Positions 19,801-28,270 of a stretch of 64,000 nt of DNA are shown one piece after another; positions within the stretch are counted from its first letter, which is position 1, and the number at the start of each line of letters is the position of its first letter. The translations under genes and the position numbers were made by a program. The stretch is from the NCBI GenBank assembly GCA_025964325.1, contig JAOPZA010000072.1, forward strand, positions 25,127 to 89,126, written 5' to 3'. The stretch is from Conexibacter sp. Its GTDB lineage: Bacteria > Actinomycetota > Thermoleophilia > Solirubrobacterales > Solirubrobacteraceae. The notes beneath the pieces were generated by a model that was given only the letters and a program-made list of their open reading frames with translations, made no database searches and was not told the DNA's origin.

Positions 19801-20176
19801 CGCGGGCGACGAGGAGCGCGGCCGCGGGCTGCTCGACGAGGCCGCGGCGATCTTCGAACGCACCGAGGACGGTCCCGGACTCCAGTGCATCCCACTGAAC
19901 CTCGGCGCCTTCGAGCTCGACCGGGGCGACCCGCGCCGGGCGTGCTCGCTGCTGGAACGGTGCGCGCAGCTCTCGCGCGGGCGGCGCATCGTGCCGAACC
20001 TGGCGTGGGCGCTCGCGGAGCTGGGAGAGGCGGCGATCGCGATCGGCGAGCTCGAACGCGCGCGCGGCGCCCTCGACGAGGCGCTCACGCTGCTCGAGCG
20101 CTCCGGCGACGGCCGCGGGGCCCGCTACGCGCGCGACCTCCAGGCGCGACTGAGCACGTCCGCGAGCGTGAGTTGA
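16838..20176 (+). CDS. BTAD/SARP-type regulator with NB-ARC-like ATPase and TPR repeats
   Basis: N-term LRLLGGFAARVGGRPV / LAPERRMHREQVAELLWPG; P-loop LTGPGGCGKTRLALELA; C-terminal TPR-like repeats. Confidence 0.85.
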   Translation: MATFEQAPLGLRLLGGFAARVGGRPVAEGAWRLRRAKSLIKLLALAPERRMHREQVAELLWPGREPTGNGLHQVLYTARRAVASDGGAGDRLVLRDDVVALVGDGIWVDVDSFERAAAAAREDGSVESYRVALKLYAGELLPEDRYEEWTATRRESLRETRLGLLVEVAEAHAGAADAAAAVEALQRAVVEDPLHEAAHRGLMRLFAGDGRPQQALAQYQQLRDALRRTLEADPDPATRRLYREILASQHEAQPEAEPAREPASLELPVRPAAEPSDDPRRAGAARSSMRRELPRQLTSFVGRERELTELDGLLGRARLLTLTGPGGCGKTRLALELASRRARDFAGGTPVVELAPIADAALVVEETAAAVGVKPRSERDPIELLGDQIGEAHVLLVLDNCEHLIDACARLADRLLRACPNLRLLATSREQLRIQGEVAWRVPPLSLPERAAGAEPPRLDQLERSEAIGLFRRRASDAVPGFALTPGNAAAVADICRRLDGMPLALELAAARITVLSPAQIADRLGDALALLRGGSRAGLTRQQTLRATLTWSHQLLTHAERVLYRRLGVFAGSFGVEAIDGICADDDGSCAGGAPLDLLAQLADKSLVQVEADAGHYRYRLLETVRQHARERLVEAGERERLEAAHRAWYLALAQAADRDLDPDVATAWPATRLEAEHDDLRAALASGIRDDPPAALRLARALWWFWMARGYFVEGARWFDDALAAAPAPTPERVQALWALGGIDVRRRGTIRTVRLGADALAIARRSGDPHAEARALERRGVLAMGGFDWPVADAALAEGLALAHELGDASVAVAIIQAQGVLAGCRGETRQARALLERSLTLLDEIPDERGPLFWALHISPIALPAGRGGAPRLFFEDTFCLFRAVRSRAGAAYVLLNIGEASRTDAAYGAARDAFERALERFRELGDDQGAGVALNALGNLARSTGDADAGSRRFEEALALRRAARDTREIATTFVGMGTLALYAGDEERGRGLLDEAAAIFERTEDGPGLQCIPLNLGAFELDRGDPRRACSLLERCAQLSRGRRIVPNLAWALAELGEAAIAIGELERARGALDEALTLLERSGDGRGARYARDLQARLSTSASVS

Positions 20177-20256
20177 GCCGCTGATGAGTGGCTGTTGAGA
20201 CGGCCGGCCTAGGTTCCGCACACAGCGATTCCCGACCTGCAAGAGGAGCGGTGCAC

Positions 20257-21672
20257 ATGACGACCGAGGCAGTCACCCACACGACGCTTGGCGACGGATC
20301 GATCGCGGAGCTGGCAGAGACGCTGCGCGGCGAGCTGATCGGCCCGGACGATCCGCGCTACGACGAGGCGCGCGCGATCTGGAACGGCGCGCATGACCGC
20401 CGGCCGACGCTGATCGCGCGCTGCGCCGGCGTCGCGGACGTGACGCGGGCGGTCGAGTTCGCACGCAGCGAGGACCTGGTCGTGGCGGTCCGCGGCGGCG
20501 GGCACAGCATCCCCGGCTTCTCGACCTGCGACGGCGGGATCGTGATCGACCTCTCGCCGATGAGAGGGATCCGCGTCGATCCCGAGACGCGCACGGCGCG
20601 CGCGCAGCCCGGCCTCACCTGGTCCGAGTTCGACCACGAGACGCAGGCGTTCGGGCTCGCGGTCACCGGCGGCCTCGTGTCGAGTACCGGGATCGCCGGC
20701 TTCACGCTCGGCGGCGGGATCGGCTGGCTGATGCGCGAGCACGGCCTCGCGTGCGACAACCTCGTCTCCGCGGACGTCGTCACCGCCGACGGGCGCCTCG
20801 TCCACGCCAGCGCGGACGAGAACGCGGAGCTGTTCTGGGGGCTGCGTGGCGGCGGCGGGAACTTCGGCATCGCGACGTCGCTCGAGTACCGCGTCCACCC
20901 CGTCGGACCGACGGTCCTGGCAGGAGCCGTGTTCTATCCCGGGGAGCGCGCGGCGGAGATCCTGCGCTTCTACCGCGAGTGGACCGAAGCGGCGCCCGAC
21001 GAGCTGACGACGCTCGTCAGCCTGGCGACGGCGCCGCCCGCGCCGTTCCTGCCCGAGGAGTGGCACGGCAGACCCGTCGTCGTCATCCCCGCGCTCTACG
21101 CCGGGCCGCTGCAGGACGGCGAGCGGGCGGTCCGTGCCCTGCGCGAGCTCGGCGACCCGGTCGCTGACCTGATCGGCCCGATGCCGTACACGGCGATGCA
21201 GAGCCTGCTCGACCCGCTGTGGGCGCCGGGCGCCCACAACTACTTCAAGGCCGGTTGGCTGCGCGGGCTCGACGACGAGGCGATCGAGACGCTCGTCCGC
21301 TACCACCGCAACGTCACGTCGCCGACGACCGAGATCCACGTCCACCACATGGGGGGCGCCGTCGCGCGCGTGCCCGCCGACGCGACCGCGTTCGGCGACC
21401 GCCGCGCCCCGTTCCTGCTCAACATCACCGCGAGCACGCCGACCGCCGACGGCTACGGCGAGGCGGTCGCGTGGGCGCAGGAGCTCCACGGCGCGATCAG
21501 CCCGGCGCTCACCGGCGGCGCCTACGTCAACTTCCTCTCGGCAGAGGGCCCGGAGCGCGTGCAGGCCGCGTACGGCGCCGACACGTACGCGCGACTCGTC
21601 GCCCTCAAGGACGCCTTCGACCCGACGAACGTCTTCCAGCTCAACCAGAACATCCCGCCGAGCCGGAGTTGA
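20257..21672 (+). CDS. FAD-binding oxidoreductase (BBE/berberine-bridge-like)
   Basis: VVAVRGGGHSIPGFSTCDGGIVIDLSPM, TLGGGIGWLMREHGLACDNL; C-terminal YVNFLSAEGPERVQAAYG. Confidence 0.88.
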   Translation: MTTEAVTHTTLGDGSIAELAETLRGELIGPDDPRYDEARAIWNGAHDRRPTLIARCAGVADVTRAVEFARSEDLVVAVRGGGHSIPGFSTCDGGIVIDLSPMRGIRVDPETRTARAQPGLTWSEFDHETQAFGLAVTGGLVSSTGIAGFTLGGGIGWLMREHGLACDNLVSADVVTADGRLVHASADENAELFWGLRGGGGNFGIATSLEYRVHPVGPTVLAGAVFYPGERAAEILRFYREWTEAAPDELTTLVSLATAPPAPFLPEEWHGRPVVVIPALYAGPLQDGERAVRALRELGDPVADLIGPMPYTAMQSLLDPLWAPGAHNYFKAGWLRGLDDEAIETLVRYHRNVTSPTTEIHVHHMGGAVARVPADATAFGDRRAPFLLNITASTPTADGYGEAVAWAQELHGAISPALTGGAYVNFLSAEGPERVQAAYGADTYARLVALKDAFDPTNVFQLNQNIPPSRS

Positions 21673-21703
21673 CCGGACGACCCGGAGGCGGCAGGCTCCG
21701 CGG

Positions 21704-22501
21704 ATGGGCGACCCGCCGGGAGCGGCGACCTTCGGCACGCCGGCGGAGGCGTACGACCGGCATGTCGGCCGCTACAGCCGTGAGCTGGCAGGCGCGCTGA
21801 TCCACGCGGCCGGCGTGCGGCCGGGTCACCGCGTCCTCGACGTCGGTTGCGGGCCGGGCGCCCTGACGCGCGAGCTCGTCGCCCGTCTCGGCGCCGAGCA
21901 GGTCGCGGCGGTCGACCCGTCGGCCCCGTTCGTCGAGGCGTGCCGCCGACGGCTCCCGGGCGCCGATGTCCAGCTCGCCCCCGCGGAGCGCCTGCCGTTC
22001 GCGGACGCCGCGTTCGACGATGCGCTCGCGCAGCTCGTCGTGAACTTCATGACCGACCCGCGAGCCGGCGTGCGCGAGCTGCAGCGGGTGACACGCCCCG
22101 GCGGGACCGTCGCCGCCGCGGTTTGGGACTACGCCGGAGAGATGACGCTCCTGCGGCGCTTCTGGGACGCGGCGGTCGCGCTCGACCCCTCCGCCGGCGA
22201 CCGCGACGAGGGCTCGATGCCGTTCTGCACGCCGGACGAGCTCGCCGGCCTGTGGTCGACGGCGGGCCTCGCCGACGTGCGGGTCTCCCCGGTCGTCGTC
22301 AGCGCCCGCTACGACGACTTCGAGGACCTGTGGCGGCCGTTGGAGCTCGGCGTCGCGCCCTCGGGCGCGTACGCGGCCTCCCTGTCGCGCGAGCAGCAGA
22401 TCGACCTCAAGGCGGAGCTGCGACGCCGCCTCGGCGTCGGACAGGAGCCGTTCCGGCTGACGGCGCGCGCATGGATCGCCACCGGCCACGTTCCCCGATA
22501 G
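21704..22501 (+). CDS. class I SAM-dependent methyltransferase
   Basis: VLDVGCGPGALTRELVARLG, PFADAAFDDALAQLVVNFM, VTRPGG. Confidence 0.88.
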   Translation: MGDPPGAATFGTPAEAYDRHVGRYSRELAGALIHAAGVRPGHRVLDVGCGPGALTRELVARLGAEQVAAVDPSAPFVEACRRRLPGADVQLAPAERLPFADAAFDDALAQLVVNFMTDPRAGVRELQRVTRPGGTVAAAVWDYAGEMTLLRRFWDAAVALDPSAGDRDEGSMPFCTPDELAGLWSTAGLADVRVSPVVVSARYDDFEDLWRPLELGVAPSGAYAASLSREQQIDLKAELRRRLGVGQEPFRLTARAWIATGHVPR

Positions 22502-22509
22502 CGGCTGGC

Positions 22510-23520
22510 TCACGGCTCGCCTCCGGCGGGAGCGCGCGGACGCGAGACGACGATCTGCACCGTCGCGACGATCAACACGACGAGCGTGACGATCCGCTCG
22601 CTGCGCCCGAGCTCGTGGAAGAGGGCGAAGACCTGGATGCCGAAGGCGCAGAGCTGCGCCGCCACGGGGAGCGCGATCGCCCGCCACCCGTACACCTCTC
22701 CGTGGTCGCCGGGGGCGGGAGCCGAGGACCACGCCGCGACGGCGATCAGGAGCGCACCGACGGTCCAGAGGAAGTCGTAGTCGCCGCCCAGGAGCGCCCC
22801 TCGCGCCTGCTGGACGGAGAACGCGGCGTCGGCGAACGCCATCACCACGCACCCGAGGCCGAGCACCAGCCAGGTGCGACCGGGCCGCCACCCCAGCAAC
22901 CCGTAGATGCCGAGGATCCCCCCGATCAGCAGCACGTCCAGGGTCGGATAGCTGAAGTCGACCACCGTCACCCACCCGCTGTCGTCGGTCTGCTCGACCA
23001 CCGGTTGCACGACGAGCGCGGCCGCGGGCGTCAGCACGATCAACATCACCGCCAGCCCGTCCATCCAGCGGTGCAGCTCGAACCGCTTGACGCGCGCGCG
23101 CATCAGGAGCGCCACCCCGACGGCCGTCAGCGGGTACCAGGCGAGCCAGAGCGCGTCCGCGACGGTCGGGTACGGCGGCCGGCTCACGCCCCGGTAGAGC
23201 AGGTCCCATGTCAGGTTCCCCGCCGCCCAGCACGCCAGGCCGGCGCCGAGCCAGATCCACGCCGAGCGCAGCCGCGGCTCGTACGCCGCGCGGCCGACGC
23301 ACAGCAGCGCCGCCGCCGCGACCACGAAATCCTGGATCCCGGCCCCGAAGAGCGCGTCGGGTGCCGCCACGGCGAACAGCTCGTGGACGGCCTCGGTCAC
23401 GGTCAGGAGGCCCAAGAGCCACCACACGGGCACGAGCACGGCGGGTCGTCGCCGCTTCCCGCCCTGCTGACCGTCCGCGAGCGCCGCCGACTCCGCGGGC
23501 TGGTCGGCCGCCCGCGTCAT
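22510..23520 (-). CDS. multi-pass membrane protein resembling N-terminal sensor region of GGDEF proteins
   Basis: Many TM segments with PPYPTVADALWLAWYPLTAVGVALLMRAR; ends without an output domain. Confidence 0.55.
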   Translation of the reverse strand: MTRAADQPAESAALADGQQGGKRRRPAVLVPVWWLLGLLTVTEAVHELFAVAAPDALFGAGIQDFVVAAAALLCVGRAAYEPRLRSAWIWLGAGLACWAAGNLTWDLLYRGVSRPPYPTVADALWLAWYPLTAVGVALLMRARVKRFELHRWMDGLAVMLIVLTPAAALVVQPVVEQTDDSGWVTVVDFSYPTLDVLLIGGILGIYGLLGWRPGRTWLVLGLGCVVMAFADAAFSVQQARGALLGGDYDFLWTVGALLIAVAAWSSAPAPGDHGEVYGWRAIALPVAAQLCAFGIQVFALFHELGRSERIVTLVVLIVATVQIVVSRPRAPAGGEP

Positions 23521-23539
23521 CGGCCCGGACGCCCGGCCC

Positions 23540-25330
23540 TCATCGAGCCGGCGAGGGCAGCGACGCGGCGAGCCGGTCGAAGCGCGGGACGCCGAGTCCG
23601 CTCGCGAGGTCGTAGCCGGGTGCGGCGCGGAACGCCGGAATGCCGCGCTGGTAGCCGTTCGCTCCGGAGACGACGTCGAAGAACGTGCCGAGTGCGCGCG
23701 TGCGACGCGCGTAGAGCAGGCCGTTGAGCGGCCCGAGCGGCGGCCGTCCTGCGGCCCGCTGGTCCGCGCTGAGCGAGGCGAAGGCGCCGGCGAGCAGCGG
23801 CGTCGAGGAGCTCGTGCCGGCATCCTCGACCCAGTTGTGGTCGATCACGACGGGCCAGCCCGGATACATCGATGCGTGGGCCGAGATGTCGGGCGCCGCG
23901 CGCCGGCTGCCCGCCACCCTCAGGCCCTGCTGGTACCACGGCCGGCGCGAGAACCGCGACAGGCCGCCGCCGCCCGCGCCGCCGCCGTCGCCGGCCGCCA
24001 TCCACGGCAGGTCGTTCCAGACCACCTCGTCGACGCGCCCGTTCGCGCGGTCGACCGTCAGCCGCGTGCCGCCCACCGCGGTCAGGTACGGCGACGACGC
24101 CGGCCACGCGACGCCGGGGAACGGCCGCCCGTTGCAGGTCGAGCCGAAGTCTCCCGCCGACGCGAACGAGCTGACGCCGACGAGCCCGAGCCGCACCAGC
24201 AGCGAGTCCATCAGGTCGGCGCCCGCGCGCGTCGCGTGGGTGCCGCCGCGGCCGCGGATGTCGGCCTCGCACTCGCCGTAGGAGATCGAGAGGGCATCCG
24301 GCGGCCGCGGTGCGGCGAGCACCTCCGCGGCGCCGAGGAACCACAGCTCCGAGGCCAGCCAGACCTGTGCGAACGTCGCCGATCCGAGCGCCGGCGCCAT
24401 GCCGCGCACGAGCGCGATGTCCTCCTGCGGCTCGAAGCTCCCGCGCCCGAACGCGTGCGCCTGGCCGTCGGTCAGCAGCGTTCGCGTGCGCAGCTTCCCG
24501 AGCCCGAAGCAGCGCCCCGCCTCGGCGACGTCCTGCGCGGGCGAGCCCTCGCCGGCGTTGAGGATCGCCACGGACCCGCCGGCACCGGCGCCGAGCGCGT
24601 CGATGCCGTAGGCCGTGCGCACCTGCGCGAAGGCGTACGCGCCGGTGGCGCGGGCGGCGGCGCAGCCACCGGTCCAGCGGCCAGCGTTGGCGGGCGGGAT
24701 GCGTGTGACCGCGACGCCCGCCGGCGCGCCGCCCGCGCTCGCGGCCGCCGGCGGCAGCCGCGTCGAGTGGCTGTAGGACGCCACGACCTCGCGCACGAGC
24801 GGCCGCAGGCCGGGCGGCAGCCGCAGCGGGCGATCGCCGGCGACGATGTACCCGTTCGCGAGCACGTCGTTGTCGAACGCGGTTCTGATGCGCACGTGGA
24901 AGACCCGCTCGAACCGCGTGACCGTCCCGCTCACGCGCGCGAACACGCGCGAGCGGTCGACGCTCGCCGAGAAGCCGAGCCGCCGCGTCGCGCGCCGGAA
25001 CGCGGCGATCGTCGCCGTGCTCGCGCCGTAGCCGCGTCCCGCCTGCGCGACGGTGAGGAAGCGGCGGTACGTCGGCGAGCCCGGCCGACCGACCGCCGCG
25101 AACGCCGTGCGGGCCTCAGCCTCCGGGCGCTTGAGCCCGAAGTAGTAGGTGATCCGCGGAGATCGCGACGGGCGTGCGGCAGCCGCGCTGCCGGACGCGA
25201 GGCAGGCGAGCACGAGGGCGGCGGCCAGCACGACGCAACCGCCTCGACGCATGCCGAGCGACCGCCTGACGGGCGCGCGTGTCGAGCTCCGCATCGCGGG
25301 GACCCTATGGCAGCGGATTTCGACGCGCAA
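23540..25330 (-). CDS. S53 (sedolisin/kumamolisin-type) serine-carboxyl peptidase with propeptide
   Basis: Pro-kumamolisin N-term; E-x3-D motif in GSFEPQEDIALV; DALSISYGE; catalytic GTSSSTPLLAG. Real start may be one of several downstream Met (about 25294 or 25252). Confidence 0.85.
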   Translation of the reverse strand: MRVEIRCHRVPAMRSSTRAPVRRSLGMRRGGCVVLAAALVLACLASGSAAAARPSRSPRITYYFGLKRPEAEARTAFAAVGRPGSPTYRRFLTVAQAGRGYGASTATIAAFRRATRRLGFSASVDRSRVFARVSGTVTRFERVFHVRIRTAFDNDVLANGYIVAGDRPLRLPPGLRPLVREVVASYSHSTRLPPAAASAGGAPAGVAVTRIPPANAGRWTGGCAAARATGAYAFAQVRTAYGIDALGAGAGGSVAILNAGEGSPAQDVAEAGRCFGLGKLRTRTLLTDGQAHAFGRGSFEPQEDIALVRGMAPALGSATFAQVWLASELWFLGAAEVLAAPRPPDALSISYGECEADIRGRGGTHATRAGADLMDSLLVRLGLVGVSSFASAGDFGSTCNGRPFPGVAWPASSPYLTAVGGTRLTVDRANGRVDEVVWNDLPWMAAGDGGGAGGGGLSRFSRRPWYQQGLRVAGSRRAAPDISAHASMYPGWPVVIDHNWVEDAGTSSSTPLLAGAFASLSADQRAAGRPPLGPLNGLLYARRTRALGTFFDVVSGANGYQRGIPAFRAAPGYDLASGLGVPRFDRLAASLPSPAR

Positions 25331-25447
25331 ACCAGGAGGTGGAAACGACAGCAGCGTCGCCGCTCGCGCCGCGACGGTCGTCCGCCGCGGCGGGCGATCT
25401 CTCGACCTCCAAGAGCCTCTACTACTACTAGAAGTCGCCGCTCCCGC

Positions 25448-25990
25448 TCATGGTGAGTCGGCCTCCATGTGGAAGGTGATCATGCGCTCGGCCTCGATCC
25501 GGGCGTAGACCGGTCCGGAGTCGAGGAAGGCCTCCCATTCGGCGCCGTAGCGCGGGGTGTAGAGCTCGAGCAGGGTCCGGCGGAAGTCGGCCGCCGTCTC
25601 GCTCTGGACGTCGATCGGGACGGCGCGGCCGTGGACGGTGACCGCGAGCTGCTCGCCCGGCAGGTGGGTGGCGCTGACGTGCGGGCGGGCGCGGATGTGC
25701 CGGAAGCGCAGCGAGTCGGGCGCGGAGCCGAAGTGGAAGGCGCCGCGGAAGAAGACGCCGTCGACCGGGCCGACGATCGGGCGCCCGTCGGCGGTGCCGG
25801 TGGCCAGCGCCAGCAGGCGCATGCCGGTCAGGCGCTCGGCGACCTGCGCGGCGGTCAGGCGCCGCTCGGGCGTGACGATCCTCCGCAGGTGCTGGCCCGC
25901 GCCGCCGTAGCTGCGGTCGAGGAGCGCCTGCAGGGCGGCGAGGTCCTCCGTCGTCTCGTGCATGAACTGGAATTGAAGCGCAATGCGCAA
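25448..25990 (-). CDS. pyridoxamine 5'-phosphate oxidase-family protein
   Basis: LLALATGTADGRPIVGPVDGVFFRGAFHFGSAPDSLRFRHIRARPHVSATHL. Confidence 0.7.
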   Translation of the reverse strand: MRIALQFQFMHETTEDLAALQALLDRSYGGAGQHLRRIVTPERRLTAAQVAERLTGMRLLALATGTADGRPIVGPVDGVFFRGAFHFGSAPDSLRFRHIRARPHVSATHLPGEQLAVTVHGRAVPIDVQSETAADFRRTLLELYTPRYGAEWEAFLDSGPVYARIEAERMITFHMEADSP

Positions 25991-26135
25991 GGCGCCGGGG
26001 ACCAGGCCGCGCTCCTAGTCTCGGCATGCGGGACGCAAAAGATCAGGGTGCGTGGCTGACGCGAGCGCGTCGGGCGGGCTGGGAGTATGGCCGACCGTCT
26101 AGCCGCCGGAAGCGGTGCCGATCCAGGAGGACATC

Positions 26136-27038
26136 GTGAGGAAGCTCCCGATCACGCGGCGCATGGCGCTCAGCGGCGCCGTCGTCGCGGCCGTCGCCGC
26201 GGGCGGCTCGGCCGCCGCGCTGGCCACCGATCACCCGTCGTCGAAGGTCTACCAAGGCTGCCTGAGCCGCGCCGGCGGCACCGTCTACGACGTCCGCGTC
26301 GACCCGAGCTCGCCGCCGCGCTGCGGCCGGCGCGACACGCGGATCACGTGGAACCGGACGGGTCCCGCCGGCGCGTCGGGACCGCAGGGCGTCCCGGGTG
26401 CCACCGGCGCCACGGGCGCCGCCGGGCACAAGGGCGACACCGGCGCGGCCGGCGCCGTCGGCGCGGCCGGCGGTCTCGGCGCGCAGGGTCCGAGAGGGGC
26501 CACCGGAGCGCAGGGCCCGGCGGGGCCGTCGACCGGACCGGCCGGCGGCGACCTCGCCGGCAGCTATCCCAACCCGACCCTCGCGCAGGGCGCGGTGACG
26601 GCACCGGCGATCGGCGCGCTCCCCCACGCGCTCGTGGTCGCCACCGTCCCGCAGACGTTCGGAAACCAGGCCGGTCCCGCGTACGTGGCGCTCGACCACG
26701 CCGAGGAGACCTCGGGCGTCAGCTTCTCCGCCGCCGCCAGAAGCCTGACCGTCTCCCGCGGCGGGCTCTACATCGTCAGCGGCGGCATCACATGGGACCT
26801 CAACGGCACCGGATTCCGCAATCTGGAAGTGGTCCGCAACGACACCAGCTTCGGGCTCTTCGACGAACGCGACGGGCTGTCCGACGCGCTCACCGCCAAC
26901 GAGCTCACGGGCCTCGTGCGGCTCGCGGCCGGCGACACGCTCGCACTGGTCGCGATGCAGGGCAGTGGCGGCAACCTCTCGACCGCGGTCTATGGCGGCG
27001 TCGGGGCGCGGCTGTCGATCAGCTGGGTCGGCGCATGA
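26136..27038 (+). CDS. collagen-like repeat protein with C1q/TNF-like C-terminal domain
   Basis: AGGAGG 5 nt before GTG 26136. 19 uninterrupted Gly-X-Y triplets at 26361-26531, GGDLAGSYPNPTLA linker, C-terminal beta-rich C1q-like region. Confidence 0.8.
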   Translation: MRKLPITRRMALSGAVVAAVAAGGSAAALATDHPSSKVYQGCLSRAGGTVYDVRVDPSSPPRCGRRDTRITWNRTGPAGASGPQGVPGATGATGAAGHKGDTGAAGAVGAAGGLGAQGPRGATGAQGPAGPSTGPAGGDLAGSYPNPTLAQGAVTAPAIGALPHALVVATVPQTFGNQAGPAYVALDHAEETSGVSFSAAARSLTVSRGGLYIVSGGITWDLNGTGFRNLEVVRNDTSFGLFDERDGLSDALTANELTGLVRLAAGDTLALVAMQGSGGNLSTAVYGGVGARLSISWVGA

Positions 27039-27173
27039 CGTAGCGACACGGCAGGCTCCGGATCGCGCCCGACCGGTGCGATCCGAGCCGGACGCGCAAT
27101 TCTTCTTGCGAAGCTGTCGATTTCGACGTGGCTCGTTTGTCTCAGGGTCGGCAATCCGAGCAGGAGGAAGCAG

Positions 27174-27233
27174 ATGCCAGTTCGCCGCAGCGGTCTCGCG
27201 ATCGTGCCGCGGATGCAGCAGGAGTCACCGTGA
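27174..27233 (+). CDS. candidate 19-aa leader peptide upstream of BrkB-like gene
   Basis: AGGAGG at 27162-27167 then ATG; MPVRRSGLAIVPRMQQESP*; its TGA overlaps the GTG start of the next gene (GTGA). Confidence 0.4.
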   Translation: MPVRRSGLAIVPRMQQESP

Positions 27234-28006
27234 GACCGGGAGCTCGTCTCGCGGCGGCCCTCGATCACGGCAAGCGGCTGCGCGAGCGGATGGGGGCGCT
27301 GGACGTCATCGACCGCTCCCTGGCCGTCGGCGCCCAGGCGTTCAGCGCACTGATCCCCCTGCTGATCTTCCTGGCCGCCGCGGGCGCGCGGGGCGGCTCG
27401 TTCGCCGACACGCTCGTCAAGACCTTCGGACTCCGCGGAGCCGGCGCAGAGGCCGTTCGCGAGTCGTTCGGCACACGCCACGGCGACGTGACGCTGACGG
27501 TCGTCGGCGTCGTGCTGATGCTCTCCTCCGCGCTGGCGTTCGCGCGGGCGCTGCAGCGCATCTTCGAGCGGTCGTGGGACCTTCCACGCCGCGGGCTCAG
27601 GAACACCGGCTGGGACGTGATCTGGTTGGCGGTGTTCGCCGGCTACTGGGCCGCGTTCCCGCTGCTGCGAGAGGAGCTGCCGGGCCCTCTGAGCGTGGCG
27701 TTCCTGCTGGCGGACTCATTCGTGATGTGGCTGATCACACCGTATCTGCTGCTCGCACGCAGGATCTCGTCGAAGCGCCTCGTGCCGCAGGCAGCCCTGA
27801 CGGCCGTCGGCATGACGCTGCTCAGCGCCGCGGCCACGCTCTACGGCCCGCGGGCGATCAGCAACTCGGCGGCGCAGTTCGGCGCCATCGGCGTGGCCTT
27901 CGCACTGCTGACGATCCTGTGGGTCGCGGGCTTCGTGCTGGTCTTCTCCGCCGTCGCGGGCGCCGTCCTCGCGTCACCGCCCGGCCAGGCGGGCCCGAGG
28001 GCCTAG
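27230..28006 (+). CDS. YihY/BrkB-like membrane protein
   Basis: GVVLMLSSALAFARALQRIFERSWDLPRRGLRN...WLAVFAGYWAAFPLL, multiple TM helices. GTG start with CAGGAG upstream. Confidence 0.65.
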   Translation: MRPGARLAAALDHGKRLRERMGALDVIDRSLAVGAQAFSALIPLLIFLAAAGARGGSFADTLVKTFGLRGAGAEAVRESFGTRHGDVTLTVVGVVLMLSSALAFARALQRIFERSWDLPRRGLRNTGWDVIWLAVFAGYWAAFPLLREELPGPLSVAFLLADSFVMWLITPYLLLARRISSKRLVPQAALTAVGMTLLSAAATLYGPRAISNSAAQFGAIGVAFALLTILWVAGFVLVFSAVAGAVLASPPGQAGPRA

Positions 28007-28120
28007 GAGCCGGTACAAGAGGTCGGCGCCCGGTCTGCGGCGCGTCCGGCTCGGCCGATCGCACGCTCGAACCCGGCGCCGAGCTTGATCAGCTCGCCCT
28101 CGCTGCGCGGTCGCGGCGAG

Positions 28121-28155
28121 CCAGGAGCCGGGAGCCAGAACCCAGGAGCCGGGAG
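28121..28155. repeat. 14-bp direct repeat CCAGGAGCCGGGAG, period 21
   Basis: 28121-28134 and 28142-28155, spacer CCAGAAC. Confidence 0.6.
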
Positions 28156-28270
28156 AGGGACTCCGGCGCGAAGCCCGCGGTAGACTCCTCGGCGCGCATC
28201 GGACGCTCGGTGACGTCGGTCGTCCCACCCGATCGGCAGCGTGACCGCGTAAAGGCCGCCGCCAATCACC

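Noticed and set aside
16598-20242. 1214-aa minus-strand ORF
   Set aside because: Antisense shadow of the BTAD/ATPase regulator; Arg/Ala/Glu-biased with no domain-like motifs, a GC-rich codon artefact.
28121-28155. Direct repeat as start of a CRISPR or satellite array
   Set aside because: Only two 14-bp copies with a 7-nt spacer and no further units.
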